Origin: Spirochaetales bacterium
GTDB taxonomy: Bacteria; Spirochaetota; Spirochaetia; Sphaerochaetales; Sphaerochaetaceae
NCBI GenBank assembly: GCA_012800465.1
Contig: JAAZJI010000132.1
Span: forward strand, 1-14,807
Direction: 5' to 3'
Length of the DNA: 14,807 bases
Position numbers and translations under genes: made by a program. Positions 6,957 through 14,688 of this stretch are shown here, piece after piece (position 1 is the first letter of the stretch; each line of letters starts with the position of its first letter). The notes under the pieces were generated by a model. The model searched no databases. It was not told the DNA's origin and saw nothing but the letters and a program-made list of their open reading frames with translations.

Positions 6957-8958
6957 ATTCCAGGGAGAAGGTGCCCCTTCCCTGGGTCGCCGAGCGCAGG
7001 ACCGTCGAATATCCGAAGAGCTCGGAAAGCGGGGCCTGGGCGTGGATCTGCTCGGTGAACGAGCGGGATTCGATCGAGGTGACGATGCCCTTGCGGCTGG
7101 TGACGCTGCCGATCGCCTCGCCGACGTACTGGGTGGGGACGACGATCGTCATCCGCATGACGGGTTCCATGATCACCGGACCCGCCTCGTTGGCGAGCTT
7201 GTCGAAGCACATCGCGCTCGCCGCCTCGTAGGCGAAGGTGCTGGCGGTCAGTTCGTCGTAGGAGATCGCGGTGATCTCGACCTCCACGTTGCAGGTTTCG
7301 TACCCATAGCGGATCCCCCCCGTCAGGGCGTTGGCCACGCCCCGTTCGACCGCCTCGACGAACTCGTGGGGGATGCCGCGGGTGTTCGCCCGGTTGACGA
7401 CGTGGTTGCCGTTGCCGGTGCGATAGGGGCGGATCGTCATCGACACTCCGGCGGTATGTTCCTTGTTGGCGATGATCCGGCTGAACTCTTCGCTGCCCGA
7501 GACCTCAGCGGTGACCGATTCGCGGTAGGTGACCTGCGGCTGACCGACCCGGGCCTTGATCTTCATCTCCTTCGTGAGGCGGTTCACCAGCACTTCGAGA
7601 TGGAGCTCGCCCATGCCGCTGATGATCAGTTGGCCGGTCTCCTCGTCATCCCGCCAGGAGAACGTCGGGTCCTCCTGGCTGAGGATCCCCAGGGCGCCGC
7701 GCAGCTTGTCCCCGTCGCTCGTCGTGTTCGGTTCGATCGCGATCGAGATGACGGGAACGGGGAAGTGGATCTCTTCCAGCAGGATCTGGGCTCCTTCGCT
7801 TCCGACCGTGTCCCCGGTCCGGCCCTCCTTGAATCCGATGATCACTCCGATGTCGCCCGCCTTCAGCTCGGTCAGCTCCACCGCCCGGTCGGCGTACATC
7901 CGCATGATCCGGTTGACCCGTTCGCGCTTCCGCTTGGAGATGTTCATCAGGGCGGTGCCCTTCCTGATCGTGCCGCTGTACACCCGCACGTAGTTCATCG
8001 GCCCCGCTTCCCGGTCCACATGGATCTTGAAGATCAGGCCGAGGGGCGGGCCGTCCGGCTTGAAGGGGACTTCGACCGGATCGCCGCTCTTCGCCGCGAT
8101 CCCCTGCGCCGGCGGAATTTCGCTCGGGGAGGGAAGGTAGTCGATGATCCCGTCGATCAGGGGCTGGACTCCGATATCCTTCAGCGAGGAGCCGACGAAG
8201 ACCGGCAAGGCCTTGCGGGCGATCGTCGCCTTCTTGATCGTCTCCTTGATCATCGGGACGGGGATCTCCTTTCCTTCGAAGAACCGCTCGGTGATCTCGT
8301 CGTTGAAGGAGGAGACCGCGTCGATCACGTTCTCATACGCGGCTTCGGCCGCTTCGAGAAGATCCTCGGGAATCGGCTGCTCGGTGAAGGTCTTGCCCTG
8401 GTCCTCCGGGGAGTACACCAGGTAGGTCCCGTTCAGCACGTCGATGATCCCGCTGAAGTCGTTTTCGTGTCCTACGGGTAGAAAGAGAGGGATCGGGTTG
8501 GCGGAAAGCTTGTTCTTCAGCTCTTCGACCGCCTCGTCGAAGTCCGCTCCGAGCCGGTCCATCTTGTTGATGAAGGCGATGCGGGGGACTCCGTAGGTGT
8601 CCGCCTGACGCCAGACGGTCTCCGTCTGCGGCTCCACCCCGCCGACGGCGCACACCACCATGATCGCCCCGTCGAGCACCCGGAGGGAGCGCTCGACCTC
8701 GGCGGTGAAGTCCACGTGGCCGGGGGTGTCGATGATGTTGATCTGATGGCCGTTCCAGGTGCAGGTGATCGCGGCGCTGGTGATCGTGATTCCCCGGTTC
8801 TGCTCCTCCTCCATCCAATCCATGATCGCTTCACCGTCATCGACTTCGCCGATCCGGTGGCTTTCTCCGGTGTAGTAGAGGATCCGTTCCGTGGTGGTGG
8901 TCTTTCCGGCATCGATATGAGCCATGATTCCGATATTTCGGACGAGTTGTTCGTTCAT
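6928..8958 (-). CDS. fusA: Elongation factor G (spirochaete/delta-type)
   Basis: EF-G is the ribosomal GTPase that moves tRNA and mRNA after peptide bond formation and, with RRF, splits ribosomes after termination. The 676-residue product has every GTPase motif intact: AHIDAGKT (13-20), GITIT (56-60), DTPGHVDF (77-84) with the catalytic histidine at 81, and NKMD (131-134). It has the full five-domain length, slightly shorter than the usual 690-700. The run [19 protein letters not shown] around residue 102 resembles the 'spd' EF-Gs of spirochaetes, planctomycetes and delta-proteobacteria as I remember them. In those lineages translocation and recycling can be divided between two EF-Gs, so this copy may do only one of these. 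ATG 8958 has AAGGA 7 bases upstream and homology starts at once. It follows the P-type ATPase gene by 51 bases, and the XRE regulator lies downstream. Confidence 0.95.
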   Translation of the reverse strand: MNEQLVRNIGIMAHIDAGKTTTTERILYYTGESHRIGEVDDGEAIMDWMEEEQNRGITITSAAITCTWNGHQINIIDTPGHVDFTAEVERSLRVLDGAIMVVCAVGGVEPQTETVWRQADTYGVPRIAFINKMDRLGADFDEAVEELKNKLSANPIPLFLPVGHENDFSGIIDVLNGTYLVYSPEDQGKTFTEQPIPEDLLEAAEAAYENVIDAVSSFNDEITERFFEGKEIPVPMIKETIKKATIARKALPVFVGSSLKDIGVQPLIDGIIDYLPSPSEIPPAQGIAAKSGDPVEVPFKPDGPPLGLIFKIHVDREAGPMNYVRVYSGTIRKGTALMNISKRKRERVNRIMRMYADRAVELTELKAGDIGVIIGFKEGRTGDTVGSEGAQILLEEIHFPVPVISIAIEPNTTSDGDKLRGALGILSQEDPTFSWRDDEETGQLIISGMGELHLEVLVNRLTKEMKIKARVGQPQVTYRESVTAEVSGSEEFSRIIANKEHTAGVSMTIRPYRTGNGNHVVNRANTRGIPHEFVEAVERGVANALTGGIRYGYETCNVEVEITAISYDELTASTFAYEAASAMCFDKLANEAGPVIMEPVMRMTIVVPTQYVGEAIGSVTSRKGIVTSIESRSFTEQIHAQAPLSELFGYSTVLRSATQGRGTFSLEFDHYQEKGV

Positions 8959-8983
8959 CGTTCAATCCTTGTAAGGCGTTGGA

Positions 8984-9013
8984 ACGATAGCACGGATGCG
9001 GGGGAAGAATCAA
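8984..9013 (-). promoter_or_regulatory. Possible promoter of EF-G
   Basis: The minus strand has TTGATT (9013-9008), an 18-base spacer and TATCGT (8989-8984). Each box matches four of six consensus bases. Transcription would start near 8977, about 20 bases before ATG 8958. The -35 box overlaps the stop codon of the ATPase gene. It is weaker than the other promoters proposed here. Without it EF-G would depend on the metal-ATPase transcript, which would be odd for a housekeeping factor. Confidence 0.35.
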
Positions 9014-11094
9014 CGTGACGGATTGAAGATGAAGAGCCGCAGCGCGTTGAGAACCGCCAGGAACGTCACTCCGCTGTCGGCAATGACCGCCACCCACATC
9101 GGGGCGTGGCCCGAGGCGGCGAAGATCATCGCCAGAGCTTTCACCCCCAGGGCGAGAACGATGTTTTGTCGGACGATCCGGGCGGTCTTCCGCCCGATTG
9201 CGACCAGGTTCCCGACTTCCGTCAGATCGTCGCCGATGATGACCGCGTCGGCGTGTTCGATCGCCGCGTCGCTCGCCCCGCTGCCGATCGCGATTCCCAC
9301 CTTGCTCGCCGCAAGCGACGGGGCGTCGTTCATCCCGTCGCCGACGTAGAAGTAATCGGGGAACCGCTTCCCCATCGCAAGCATCGTCTCCTGCTTCCGG
9401 TGGGGCAGGAGACCCGGATGGACCTCGTCCAGGCCGAGGGCGGTGCCCACGGCCTCGGCGCTCCGCAGCCCGTCCCCGGTGATCATCCCGATTGTGGTGA
9501 TACCGAAGGACCGGAGGCGCTTCATCAGGGCGGGCGCCTCATCCTTGATCGTGTCGGTGACGTTGAAGCGGGCGACGAGGGTGCCGTCGATGCTCATCAG
9601 CAGCGCCCCCTGTTCATCCATGGGGTTGTCCAACGTTTCGTGGAGGGCGTTGTTCCCGATGGCGATCCGCTCTTCTCCGACGGTTCCCACGATCCCCTTG
9701 CCGGCATGCTCCCGGATGTCCGTAACCTCCTCGATGTGGGCAAACGCCTCGAACGCCCGGGCAAGCGGGTGGGTGGAGCGCCTCTCCAGGGAAGCGGCCA
9801 GAAGCGCCACCCGCTCTTTTGGGTAGCGTGCATCGAAGAGATCGATCGAATCGATCGTGAACGTTCCGGTGGTGAGGGTTCCGGTCTTGTCGAAGATCGC
9901 GCACTTCGCCTTGGCCAGCGCTTCGAGGTAGTTGCCTCCTTTGACGATGATCCCGCTCTTTGCGCTCTTCCCGATCCCGGCGAAGTAGGAGAGCGGCACG
10001 CTGATGACCAGGGCGCAGGGACAGCTGACCACCAGGAAGACCAGGGCTCGATAGAGCCACGGCCGGGTAGCTCCGGTGGCGATCAGAGGGATGAGGAACA
10101 GAAGAAGGGCCAACCCGACCACGGCGGGGGTGTAATAGCGGGCGAAGGTGGTGATGAACCGCTCGGGCGGAGCCTTCTTCGCCGCGGATTCCTCCACGAG
10201 GTGGAGGATCCTGGCCGCCGTCGACTCCTTCCAGACCTTGGTCGTCCGAATCTCCAGGCTTCCGGAAAGGTTCACCGAGGAGCTGAGCACGACGCTACCT
10301 TCCTCCACCGGCACGGGCAGCGATTCACCGGTGAGGCTCTTCATGTCCAAGGCCGACGTCCCGCCGACGACGACCCCGTCGAGGGGGATCTTCTCGCCGG
10401 CCAGGACCCGGACGGTCGTCCCCACCGGAACCGACTCGCTGGGAACGAGGGTCACGCGCTCCCCGTCGACGACCCGCGTCTCCTCGGTCTTCAGGTCGAG
10501 GGTCGCCAGGATCGAGGTCCGGCTCTTCCGTACCGCGGCGTCCTGAAGATATTCGCCGATGATGTAGAGGAGCATGACGGCGGCCGCCTCCCCGACCTCG
10601 CCGATCGCCAGAGCCCCGATGCTCGCGACGCTCATCAAAAAGTGCTCGTCGAAGATCTTGCCGCCGAGGATGTTCCGGATCGCCCGCCAGATCACCGAAT
10701 AGCCGGCGACGAGATAGCTGATGACGTATGCCCAGTCCCGGCGGGTGAGCAACGCGATGGAAAAGAAGATGGCCGAAAGGAGAATCCGGATCAGTTCGAA
10801 GGGAATCTCCTTTTGCCGTGTCTTTGGACCGACCACCTTAAAGAGGGGCTCGACCCGCTTGGCGATGGTGATGAGATTCTCGAAATAGGGGGAGGGCTGC
10901 TCCTCCCTGGCGGTGATCGTGATTTTCTTCCTGGCGTAGTCCAGATGCGCGGATTCCACCCCCGCCTCCCTGTTCAACCGCTGTTCGACGGCGAGGGCGC
11001 AGGAGGGGCAGTCGATTCCCCGGAAGGTCCAGGATCGCGAGCGGCGATCGGTGCGGTCTTCGTTCTCCGGCTTCACGGCGTCTGTATGGTCCAT
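9010..11094 (-). CDS. P1B-type heavy-metal-exporting ATPase (Zn/Cd/Pb, ZntA/CadA group)
   Basis: This 694-residue inner-membrane pump uses ATP to expel soft divalent metals from the cytoplasm. An N-terminal metal-binding domain carries GIDCPSC (26-32). Membrane segments cluster at about 101-140, 153-180, 323-378 and 645-690. Catalytic motifs are complete: TGE (255-257), intramembrane CPC (358-360), phosphorylated Asp402 in DKTGTLT, HP (442-443), MITGDG (537-542) and GDGMNDAP (585-592). Lys652 and Asp673 (ADSG) in the last membrane helices are the pair typical of Zn/Cd/Pb pumps; copper pumps have other residues there. ATG 11094 is preceded by GGAGGG at 3 bases. A promoter with TTGACA and a 22-bp near-palindrome lie upstream, suggesting metal-responsive repression, but no regulator gene is adjacent. 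Exact metal preference cannot be read from sequence alone. Confidence 0.94.
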   Translation of the reverse strand: MDHTDAVKPENEDRTDRRSRSWTFRGIDCPSCALAVEQRLNREAGVESAHLDYARKKITITAREEQPSPYFENLITIAKRVEPLFKVVGPKTRQKEIPFELIRILLSAIFFSIALLTRRDWAYVISYLVAGYSVIWRAIRNILGGKIFDEHFLMSVASIGALAIGEVGEAAAVMLLYIIGEYLQDAAVRKSRTSILATLDLKTEETRVVDGERVTLVPSESVPVGTTVRVLAGEKIPLDGVVVGGTSALDMKSLTGESLPVPVEEGSVVLSSSVNLSGSLEIRTTKVWKESTAARILHLVEESAAKKAPPERFITTFARYYTPAVVGLALLLFLIPLIATGATRPWLYRALVFLVVSCPCALVISVPLSYFAGIGKSAKSGIIVKGGNYLEALAKAKCAIFDKTGTLTTGTFTIDSIDLFDARYPKERVALLAASLERRSTHPLARAFEAFAHIEEVTDIREHAGKGIVGTVGEERIAIGNNALHETLDNPMDEQGALLMSIDGTLVARFNVTDTIKDEAPALMKRLRSFGITTIGMITGDGLRSAEAVGTALGLDEVHPGLLPHRKQETMLAMGKRFPDYFYVGDGMNDAPSLAASKVGIAIGSGASDAAIEHADAVIIGDDLTEVGNLVAIGRKTARIVRQNIVLALGVKALAMIFAASGHAPMWVAVIADSGVTFLAVLNALRLFIFNPSR

Positions 11095-11105
11095 CTTCCC
11101 TCCAA

Positions 11106-11127
11106 CATATCAACATATGATGATATG
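11106..11127. promoter_or_regulatory. 22-bp near-palindrome, candidate ArsR/SmtB-type operator of the metal ATPase
   Basis: The arms CATATCA (11106-11112) and TGATATG (11121-11127) flank a central CATATG (11114-11119). The whole is symmetric apart from one A/A mismatch pair at 11113 and 11120. It begins 12 bases upstream of ATG 11094 and covers the predicted transcription start near 11126. AT-rich palindromes with a TGA/TCA half and a central CATATG-like core are typical of ArsR/SmtB metal sensors. A second overlapping repeat, TATGA (11116-11120) and TCATA (11129-11133), extends it upstream. Confidence 0.6.
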
Positions 11128-11132
11128 CTCAT

Positions 11133-11161
11133 ACGTTAAAAGGAATGGATCCCCATGTCAA
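11133..11161 (-). promoter_or_regulatory. Promoter of the metal ATPase gene
   Basis: The minus strand has a perfect -35 box TTGACA (11161-11156), a 17-base spacer and a poor -10 box TAACGT (11138-11133, three of six). Transcription would start about 11126, inside the palindrome. The weak -10 box is common in regulated promoters, but it makes the exact start uncertain. Confidence 0.5.
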
Positions 11162-11222
11162 TGGAATCATGAGGAAAAGATGGAAAGAGATGAGAAGAGA
11201 AAAGGAGAGGATCCTGAGAAGG

Positions 11223-11246
11223 ACCGGCTGGCGAATGCCAGCCGGT
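11223..11246 (-). terminator. Hairpin after the TPR protein gene, probable transcript end
   Basis: ACCGGCTGGC (11223-11232) and GCCAGCCGGT (11237-11246) form a perfect 10-bp stem with a 4-base loop. It starts 9 bases after the minus-strand stop codon at 11256. No clean T run follows on the minus strand, only CCTTCTC and then a long C/T-rich tract to about 11171. It may end or stabilise the aldehyde dehydrogenase-TPR transcript rather than act as a textbook terminator. Confidence 0.5.
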
Positions 11247-11255
11247 TTAGGAGGA

Positions 11256-12158
11256 CTATTTCAGCCAAGAGGCCCTCAGTTCGGAAATTTCATTGAGGGT
11301 GCGCTGTTCGCTGGGTAAAACAGGGGTGAAGGTTTTTGCCTTGGCTTCGAGGTAGGCGAGGATCATCTCCGCCTCCTGCCGGTCGCTCATCCGATCCAGC
11401 GTGACGGAGGAGTAGAAGGGTATGGTCTTGCCCCCGTCCTTCCCCTCGTAGTAGCGGTAGCGTTCCAGGTTCGAACCGCCTTTGTTCCAGCTTGACTGCA
11501 TCTTCGCCAGCTCCTTTCCGCGTTTCTTCGCGTTCCAGTTCCGTCCCCAGAGCTCTTCGGCCATCCGCTTATAGTGTCCGGGATAGAGCTTGTGTTCCGG
11601 GAGGGTGTCCATCGCCCGTCGCATGTAGCTGATCGCCCAGTCGTTGTTCCCGAAGGAGAGGGGGGCTCCGGGCAGCTCGTAGTAGAGGGAGGAGAGGACG
11701 TACCACGTCTCGGTGTAGTGGTCGATCGCGAAGTCGTTCACGACGACCGTCAGGTCCTCCAGCATCCCTTTCGCCTTTCCGAGGGAGTTCAGCGGTCCTT
11801 TCGTCTGGCCCCACCGACCGATGTTGGACGCCTTCCAGTGATAGGCGAACGCGTTGGGATGGCGGGCGATCGAGAGGTTCGCATACTCTTCCCCCTCCTC
11901 GTACGCCGCGAAGCGGCCATCCTTGTCCTTCTTGTCCAGCTCGTCTCCCAAGCCGAGCGCCACGCGGGAGAGACGCCACAGGACTTCCGATTCCTCTTCG
12001 GCCGTGGCGGCCAACGAGCGCATCTTCAGAAGCTCGGTCTTGCAGGCGTCATACCGTTCGCCGTCATAGAGCGCGTCGACCGCGGTGAAATCCAAGGCGG
12101 CGAACAGCATGCTCCCACCGAGCAGGCCGATCAACACGAGTATTCCGATCTTTTTCAT
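11256..12158 (-). CDS. Secreted TPR-like protein of spirochaetal type, function unknown
   Basis: The 300-residue product begins with a signal peptide (MKK, a hydrophobic run, likely cleavage after LFA at about residue 20). No lipobox cysteine is visible, so it is probably periplasmic. The rest is helical and TPR-like: EVLWRLSRVALGLGDE near residue 60, EGEEYANLSIARHPNAFAYH near 90, then the conserved-looking run ASNIGRWGQTKGPLNSLGKA. The combination of WRLSRA, a GRWGQTKG core and a SFGN-type repeat recalls TPR proteins I associate with Treponema and relatives, and loosely the RMD family of TPR proteins. ATG 12158 is chosen because GGAGGA lies 4 bases upstream. An in-frame ATG at 12173 overlaps the preceding stop codon as ATGA but lacks a ribosome binding site and would spoil the signal peptide. 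The gap to the aldehyde dehydrogenase gene is 11 bases, so they form one operon. I do not know its function. Confidence 0.85.
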   Translation of the reverse strand: MKKIGILVLIGLLGGSMLFAALDFTAVDALYDGERYDACKTELLKMRSLAATAEEESEVLWRLSRVALGLGDELDKKDKDGRFAAYEEGEEYANLSIARHPNAFAYHWKASNIGRWGQTKGPLNSLGKAKGMLEDLTVVVNDFAIDHYTETWYVLSSLYYELPGAPLSFGNNDWAISYMRRAMDTLPEHKLYPGHYKRMAEELWGRNWNAKKRGKELAKMQSSWNKGGSNLERYRYYEGKDGGKTIPFYSSVTLDRMSDRQEAEMILAYLEAKAKTFTPVLPSEQRTLNEISELRASWLK

Positions 12159-12162
12159 GCGT

Positions 12163-12168
12163 TCCTCC
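12163..12168 (-). promoter_or_regulatory. Ribosome binding site of the TPR protein gene
   Basis: The minus strand reads GGAGGA 4 bases before ATG 12158, just after the aldehyde dehydrogenase stop codon. It decides for 12158 over the ATGA-overlapping ATG at 12173. Confidence 0.75.
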
Positions 12169-12169
12169 G

Positions 12170-13531
12170 TCATCGGGAAAATATCCGTTGGATGAGTTTC
12201 AGTCTCCGCTCCGTATAGGGGGGATAGCGCAGTGGCACGTCAAGGAAGGTGTGACTTGTGAGAACCGGTTTGATGTGGCTGAAGGATCGGAACCCCTCCT
12301 CGGCATGGTAGGCGCCCTGGCCGCTGGCTCCGACCCCTCCGAAGGGGAGGTGGACGTTGGCAAGGTGCATCACCACATCGTTGATGCAGCAACCGCCGCA
12401 GGAGAGCTCGCAGGTGATCCGCCTGTGGGCCTCCCTGTTCCGGCTGAAGAGATAGAGGGCCAGCGGTTTCGGTCTTTGTCGTACGAAGGCGATCGCCTCG
12501 TCGATCGTATCGTAGGGGATGATCGGGAGGATCGGTCCGAAGATCTCCTCCTCCATGACGGGAGCGGAATCGACCGGATCGAGCAGGAGGGTGGGGGCGA
12601 TCCGCTTTCGTTTCGGATCGATCTGTCCGCCGTACGCGAGCTTGCCGTCCTCGAAGAGGGCGATGAGTCGGTCGAAGGCGGCATGGGAGATGATCGAGGG
12701 GTAGTCGGGGTTGTTCAAAGGATCCAACCCCCACAGCTCTTTGATCGCATCCTTCAGATGTTCGACAAGGCGGGGAAGGATTTTCCGCTCGACCAGCACG
12801 TAGTCGGGGGCGATGCAGGTCTGCCCGGCGTTGAGGGTCTTGCCCCAGATGATCCGCTTGGCGGCGAGGGCGAGGTTGGCGGACGCGTCGACGATCGTCG
12901 GACTTTTCCCTCCAAGCTCCAAGGTGACAGAAGAGAGATGCTCGCTTGCTCTTTTCATGACGAGCTCGCCGACCCGGGTCGACCCGGTGAAGAAGATATG
13001 GTCGAAGGGGAGGGAGAGGAGGTCCCCCTCGGTGAAGGTGGCGACATACCGGCTCGGATAGATCGACGAAAGGATCTTTTCGATGACGAGGGAGGTGTGC
13101 CGGCTTTGCCGGGATGGCTTGACGATCGCGCAGTTGCCCGCGGCGATCGCGCTGACCAGGGGCACAAGCGCAAGCTGGAGGGGATAGTTCCAGGGGCTGA
13201 TGATCAGAACCACGCCCTTCGGTTCGGCGATCGTGCAGGAGGTGGAGGGGAAGGTGGAGAGGGTGGTCCGGACCCGTGTGGGCCTTGTCCACCGGTCGAT
13301 CCGCTTCAGGTGGTAGGAGATCTGCTCTAGGACGATTCCCAGTTCCGTCGTCCACGACTCGACCTTGGATTTCTGCAGGTCGGCATTCAGGGCTTCGAGG
13401 ATCTCCGCTTCATGCTCAAGCAGTGCGCTCTTCAGGGAACGCAACCCGGCCTTACGGAATGCGGGATCCCGGGTCGCTCCTTGGCCGAAGAAGGTCGTCA
13501 TCTCGGCGAAGCAGGTCGTCAACGTCTCCAT
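12170..13531 (-). CDS. Aldehyde dehydrogenase, class 3 (ALDH3-like)
   Basis: The 453-residue enzyme oxidises an aldehyde to the acid using NAD(P)+. It has the short ALDH3 length (about 450 residues; most other families have about 500) and the intact catalytic set: Asn115 in PWNYP, FTGST cofactor loop (181-185), general base Glu205 in LELGGKSP, nucleophile Cys239 in GQTCIAPDYV, and EIFGP (329-333). The C-terminal NDVVMHLANVHLPFGGVG and GAYHAEEGFRSFSH are typical of ALDH3 fatty or aromatic aldehyde dehydrogenases. The C-terminal tail (about 430-453) is basic and not clearly membrane-anchoring. The substrate is unknown; medium- or long-chain fatty aldehydes are a reasonable guess. ATG 13531 has no ribosome binding site, and the predicted transcription start falls on or beside it. 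The TPR protein gene follows in the same operon. Confidence 0.92.
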   Translation of the reverse strand: METLTTCFAEMTTFFGQGATRDPAFRKAGLRSLKSALLEHEAEILEALNADLQKSKVESWTTELGIVLEQISYHLKRIDRWTRPTRVRTTLSTFPSTSCTIAEPKGVVLIISPWNYPLQLALVPLVSAIAAGNCAIVKPSRQSRHTSLVIEKILSSIYPSRYVATFTEGDLLSLPFDHIFFTGSTRVGELVMKRASEHLSSVTLELGGKSPTIVDASANLALAAKRIIWGKTLNAGQTCIAPDYVLVERKILPRLVEHLKDAIKELWGLDPLNNPDYPSIISHAAFDRLIALFEDGKLAYGGQIDPKRKRIAPTLLLDPVDSAPVMEEEIFGPILPIIPYDTIDEAIAFVRQRPKPLALYLFSRNREAHRRITCELSCGGCCINDVVMHLANVHLPFGGVGASGQGAYHAEEGFRSFSHIKPVLTSHTFLDVPLRYPPYTERRLKLIQRIFSR

Positions 13532-13537
13532 GGGAGC

Positions 13538-13567
13538 AGTATCTCATCGTTGGAGCGGGTTTGTCAA
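13538..13567 (-). promoter_or_regulatory. Promoter of the aldehyde dehydrogenase gene, placing the start at the ATG
   Basis: The minus strand has a perfect TTGACA (13567-13562), an 18-base spacer and GATACT (13543-13538, four of six). Only six bases (GCTCCC) separate the -10 box from ATG 13531. Transcription would begin on or within a base or two of the start codon. The region upstream (13568-13606) is AT-rich compared with the rest of the window. Confidence 0.55.
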
Positions 13568-13606
13568 AACGATATGCCCTTTATTTCTACATTTATCCAA
13601 ATAATG

Positions 13607-14665
13607 TTAAAAAGAGGCGATGACCTCGCTGTCCAGCTCCTTGAGGAGCGCCCTGCCGAGAGCGATCGCGCCTTGGAGATCGGCGAGGCTCGCAACCGAA
13701 TAGTGGGTGTGGGCGTACCGGACCGGCACGCCGATGACGATCGAGGGAACGCCCCCTCCGCTAAGGTGGATCGCTCCCGCATTCGTCGCTCCACCGGTGC
13801 GGACGGCGGTCTGGACCGGGATGTCGTACTTCTTCGCGACCTCGAGGGCGAAGCGCTGGAAGCGGGGGTTGGTGATCATCTTCGAATCGATGTAGCGGAG
13901 CATCGGCCCCATGCCGAGGGCCGTCTGGCGGCGGTCGGCGCTTTCGAAGGTGTCGTCGGCGGGGGTTCCTTCGAAACAGATCGCCACATCGGGTTTCAGC
14001 GTATGTGCGGCGACTTGGGCTCCTCTGAGTCCGACTTCCTCCTGGCTGGAGAAGACCCCGACCGGGTTGACCGAAAGCGTTTCGCCCCGGAGCGCTTCCA
14101 GGATTTCAACGATCGCGACGCACCCAAGGCGGTCGTCGAACGCCTTCCCGAAGATGATTTCATCATCCTTGAACTCGAGTTCCGCCCTGGGAACGATCGG
14201 ATTGCCTGTCCGGACACCCAGCTCATCCGCTTCCCGCCGGGAGGAGACGCCGATGTCGATATACAGGTTTTCGATCACCGGAGCCTGGGTGCGTTCGCTC
14301 TCGCTCATGTAATGGGGCGGCTTTGAGCCGACGATGCCGGTTATATAGGTCCCGTCGACCGTCCGGACCAGAACCTGATGGGCGGGAATGTTGCTCGTCA
14401 CCCAGCCGCCGACCGGAGTGAATTCGATCAGACCGTTCGGCCGGATGAGGCGGACCATGAACCCCACTTCATCGGTATGGGCGTCCAACATCACGACCGG
14501 ATCGCCCGCGTTCGCCTCGGTTCGATGGACATAGAGGTTGAGCATCGAATCGATCGATGACGGGCCGATCTTTTTGAGTTCTTCCTGCAAATAGAGGACG
14601 ACATCGTCTTCGAAGCCGGAAACTCCGCCGAGATCGCAGATCCTCTTGAGTCGCTGCAGGTCCAT
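13607..14665 (-). CDS. M42 family metallo-aminopeptidase
   Basis: M42 peptidases are large cytoplasmic oligomers (tetrahedral dodecamers) that trim amino acids from peptides with two bound divalent metals. The 352-residue product, a normal length, shows the metal and catalytic positions: His63 and Asp65 in DAHTDEVGF, Asp177/178 in FDDRLG, Glu209-Glu210 in SSQEEVGLRGA, the acidic site in EGTPADD (232-238) and a late His in YAHTHYS (319/321). The PDZ-like insert lies at about 70-165. Sequence alone does not decide between glutamyl, leucyl or other specificity. ATG 14665 is chosen because GGAGGTG (14677-14671) lies 5 bases upstream. The frame continues to TTG 14746, but that extension runs through the terminator hairpin. 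The aldehyde dehydrogenase gene downstream has its own promoter. Confidence 0.94.
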   Translation of the reverse strand: MDLQRLKRICDLGGVSGFEDDVVLYLQEELKKIGPSSIDSMLNLYVHRTEANAGDPVVMLDAHTDEVGFMVRLIRPNGLIEFTPVGGWVTSNIPAHQVLVRTVDGTYITGIVGSKPPHYMSESERTQAPVIENLYIDIGVSSRREADELGVRTGNPIVPRAELEFKDDEIIFGKAFDDRLGCVAIVEILEALRGETLSVNPVGVFSSQEEVGLRGAQVAAHTLKPDVAICFEGTPADDTFESADRRQTALGMGPMLRYIDSKMITNPRFQRFALEVAKKYDIPVQTAVRTGGATNAGAIHLSGGGVPSIVIGVPVRYAHTHYSVASLADLQGAIALGRALLKELDSEVIASF

Positions 14666-14670
14666 GGATT

Positions 14671-14677
14671 CACCTCC
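14671..14677 (-). promoter_or_regulatory. Ribosome binding site of the M42 peptidase gene
   Basis: The minus strand reads GGAGGTG, ending 5 bases before ATG 14665. It fixes the start and excludes the longer in-frame extension. Confidence 0.85.
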
Positions 14678-14688
14678 GTATCGATAAT

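Noticed and set aside
6787..8481. 564-codon plus-strand frame opposite EF-G
   Set aside because: Shadow of EF-G, with a biased composition and no motifs.
9106..11139. 677-codon plus-strand frame opposite the metal ATPase
   Set aside because: Shadow of the ATPase. The opposite strand holds all P-type ATPase motifs.
11133..11296. Small plus-strand gene between the ATPase promoter and the TPR gene
   Set aside because: The frame is mostly K, E and R from a purine-rich tract, has no ribosome binding site and overlaps a hairpin and the end of the TPR gene.
13607..13630. Terminator formed by GAGG/CCTC and TTTTT at the end of the M42 gene
   Set aside because: The stem has only four base pairs and lies within the last codons; it is too weak to call.
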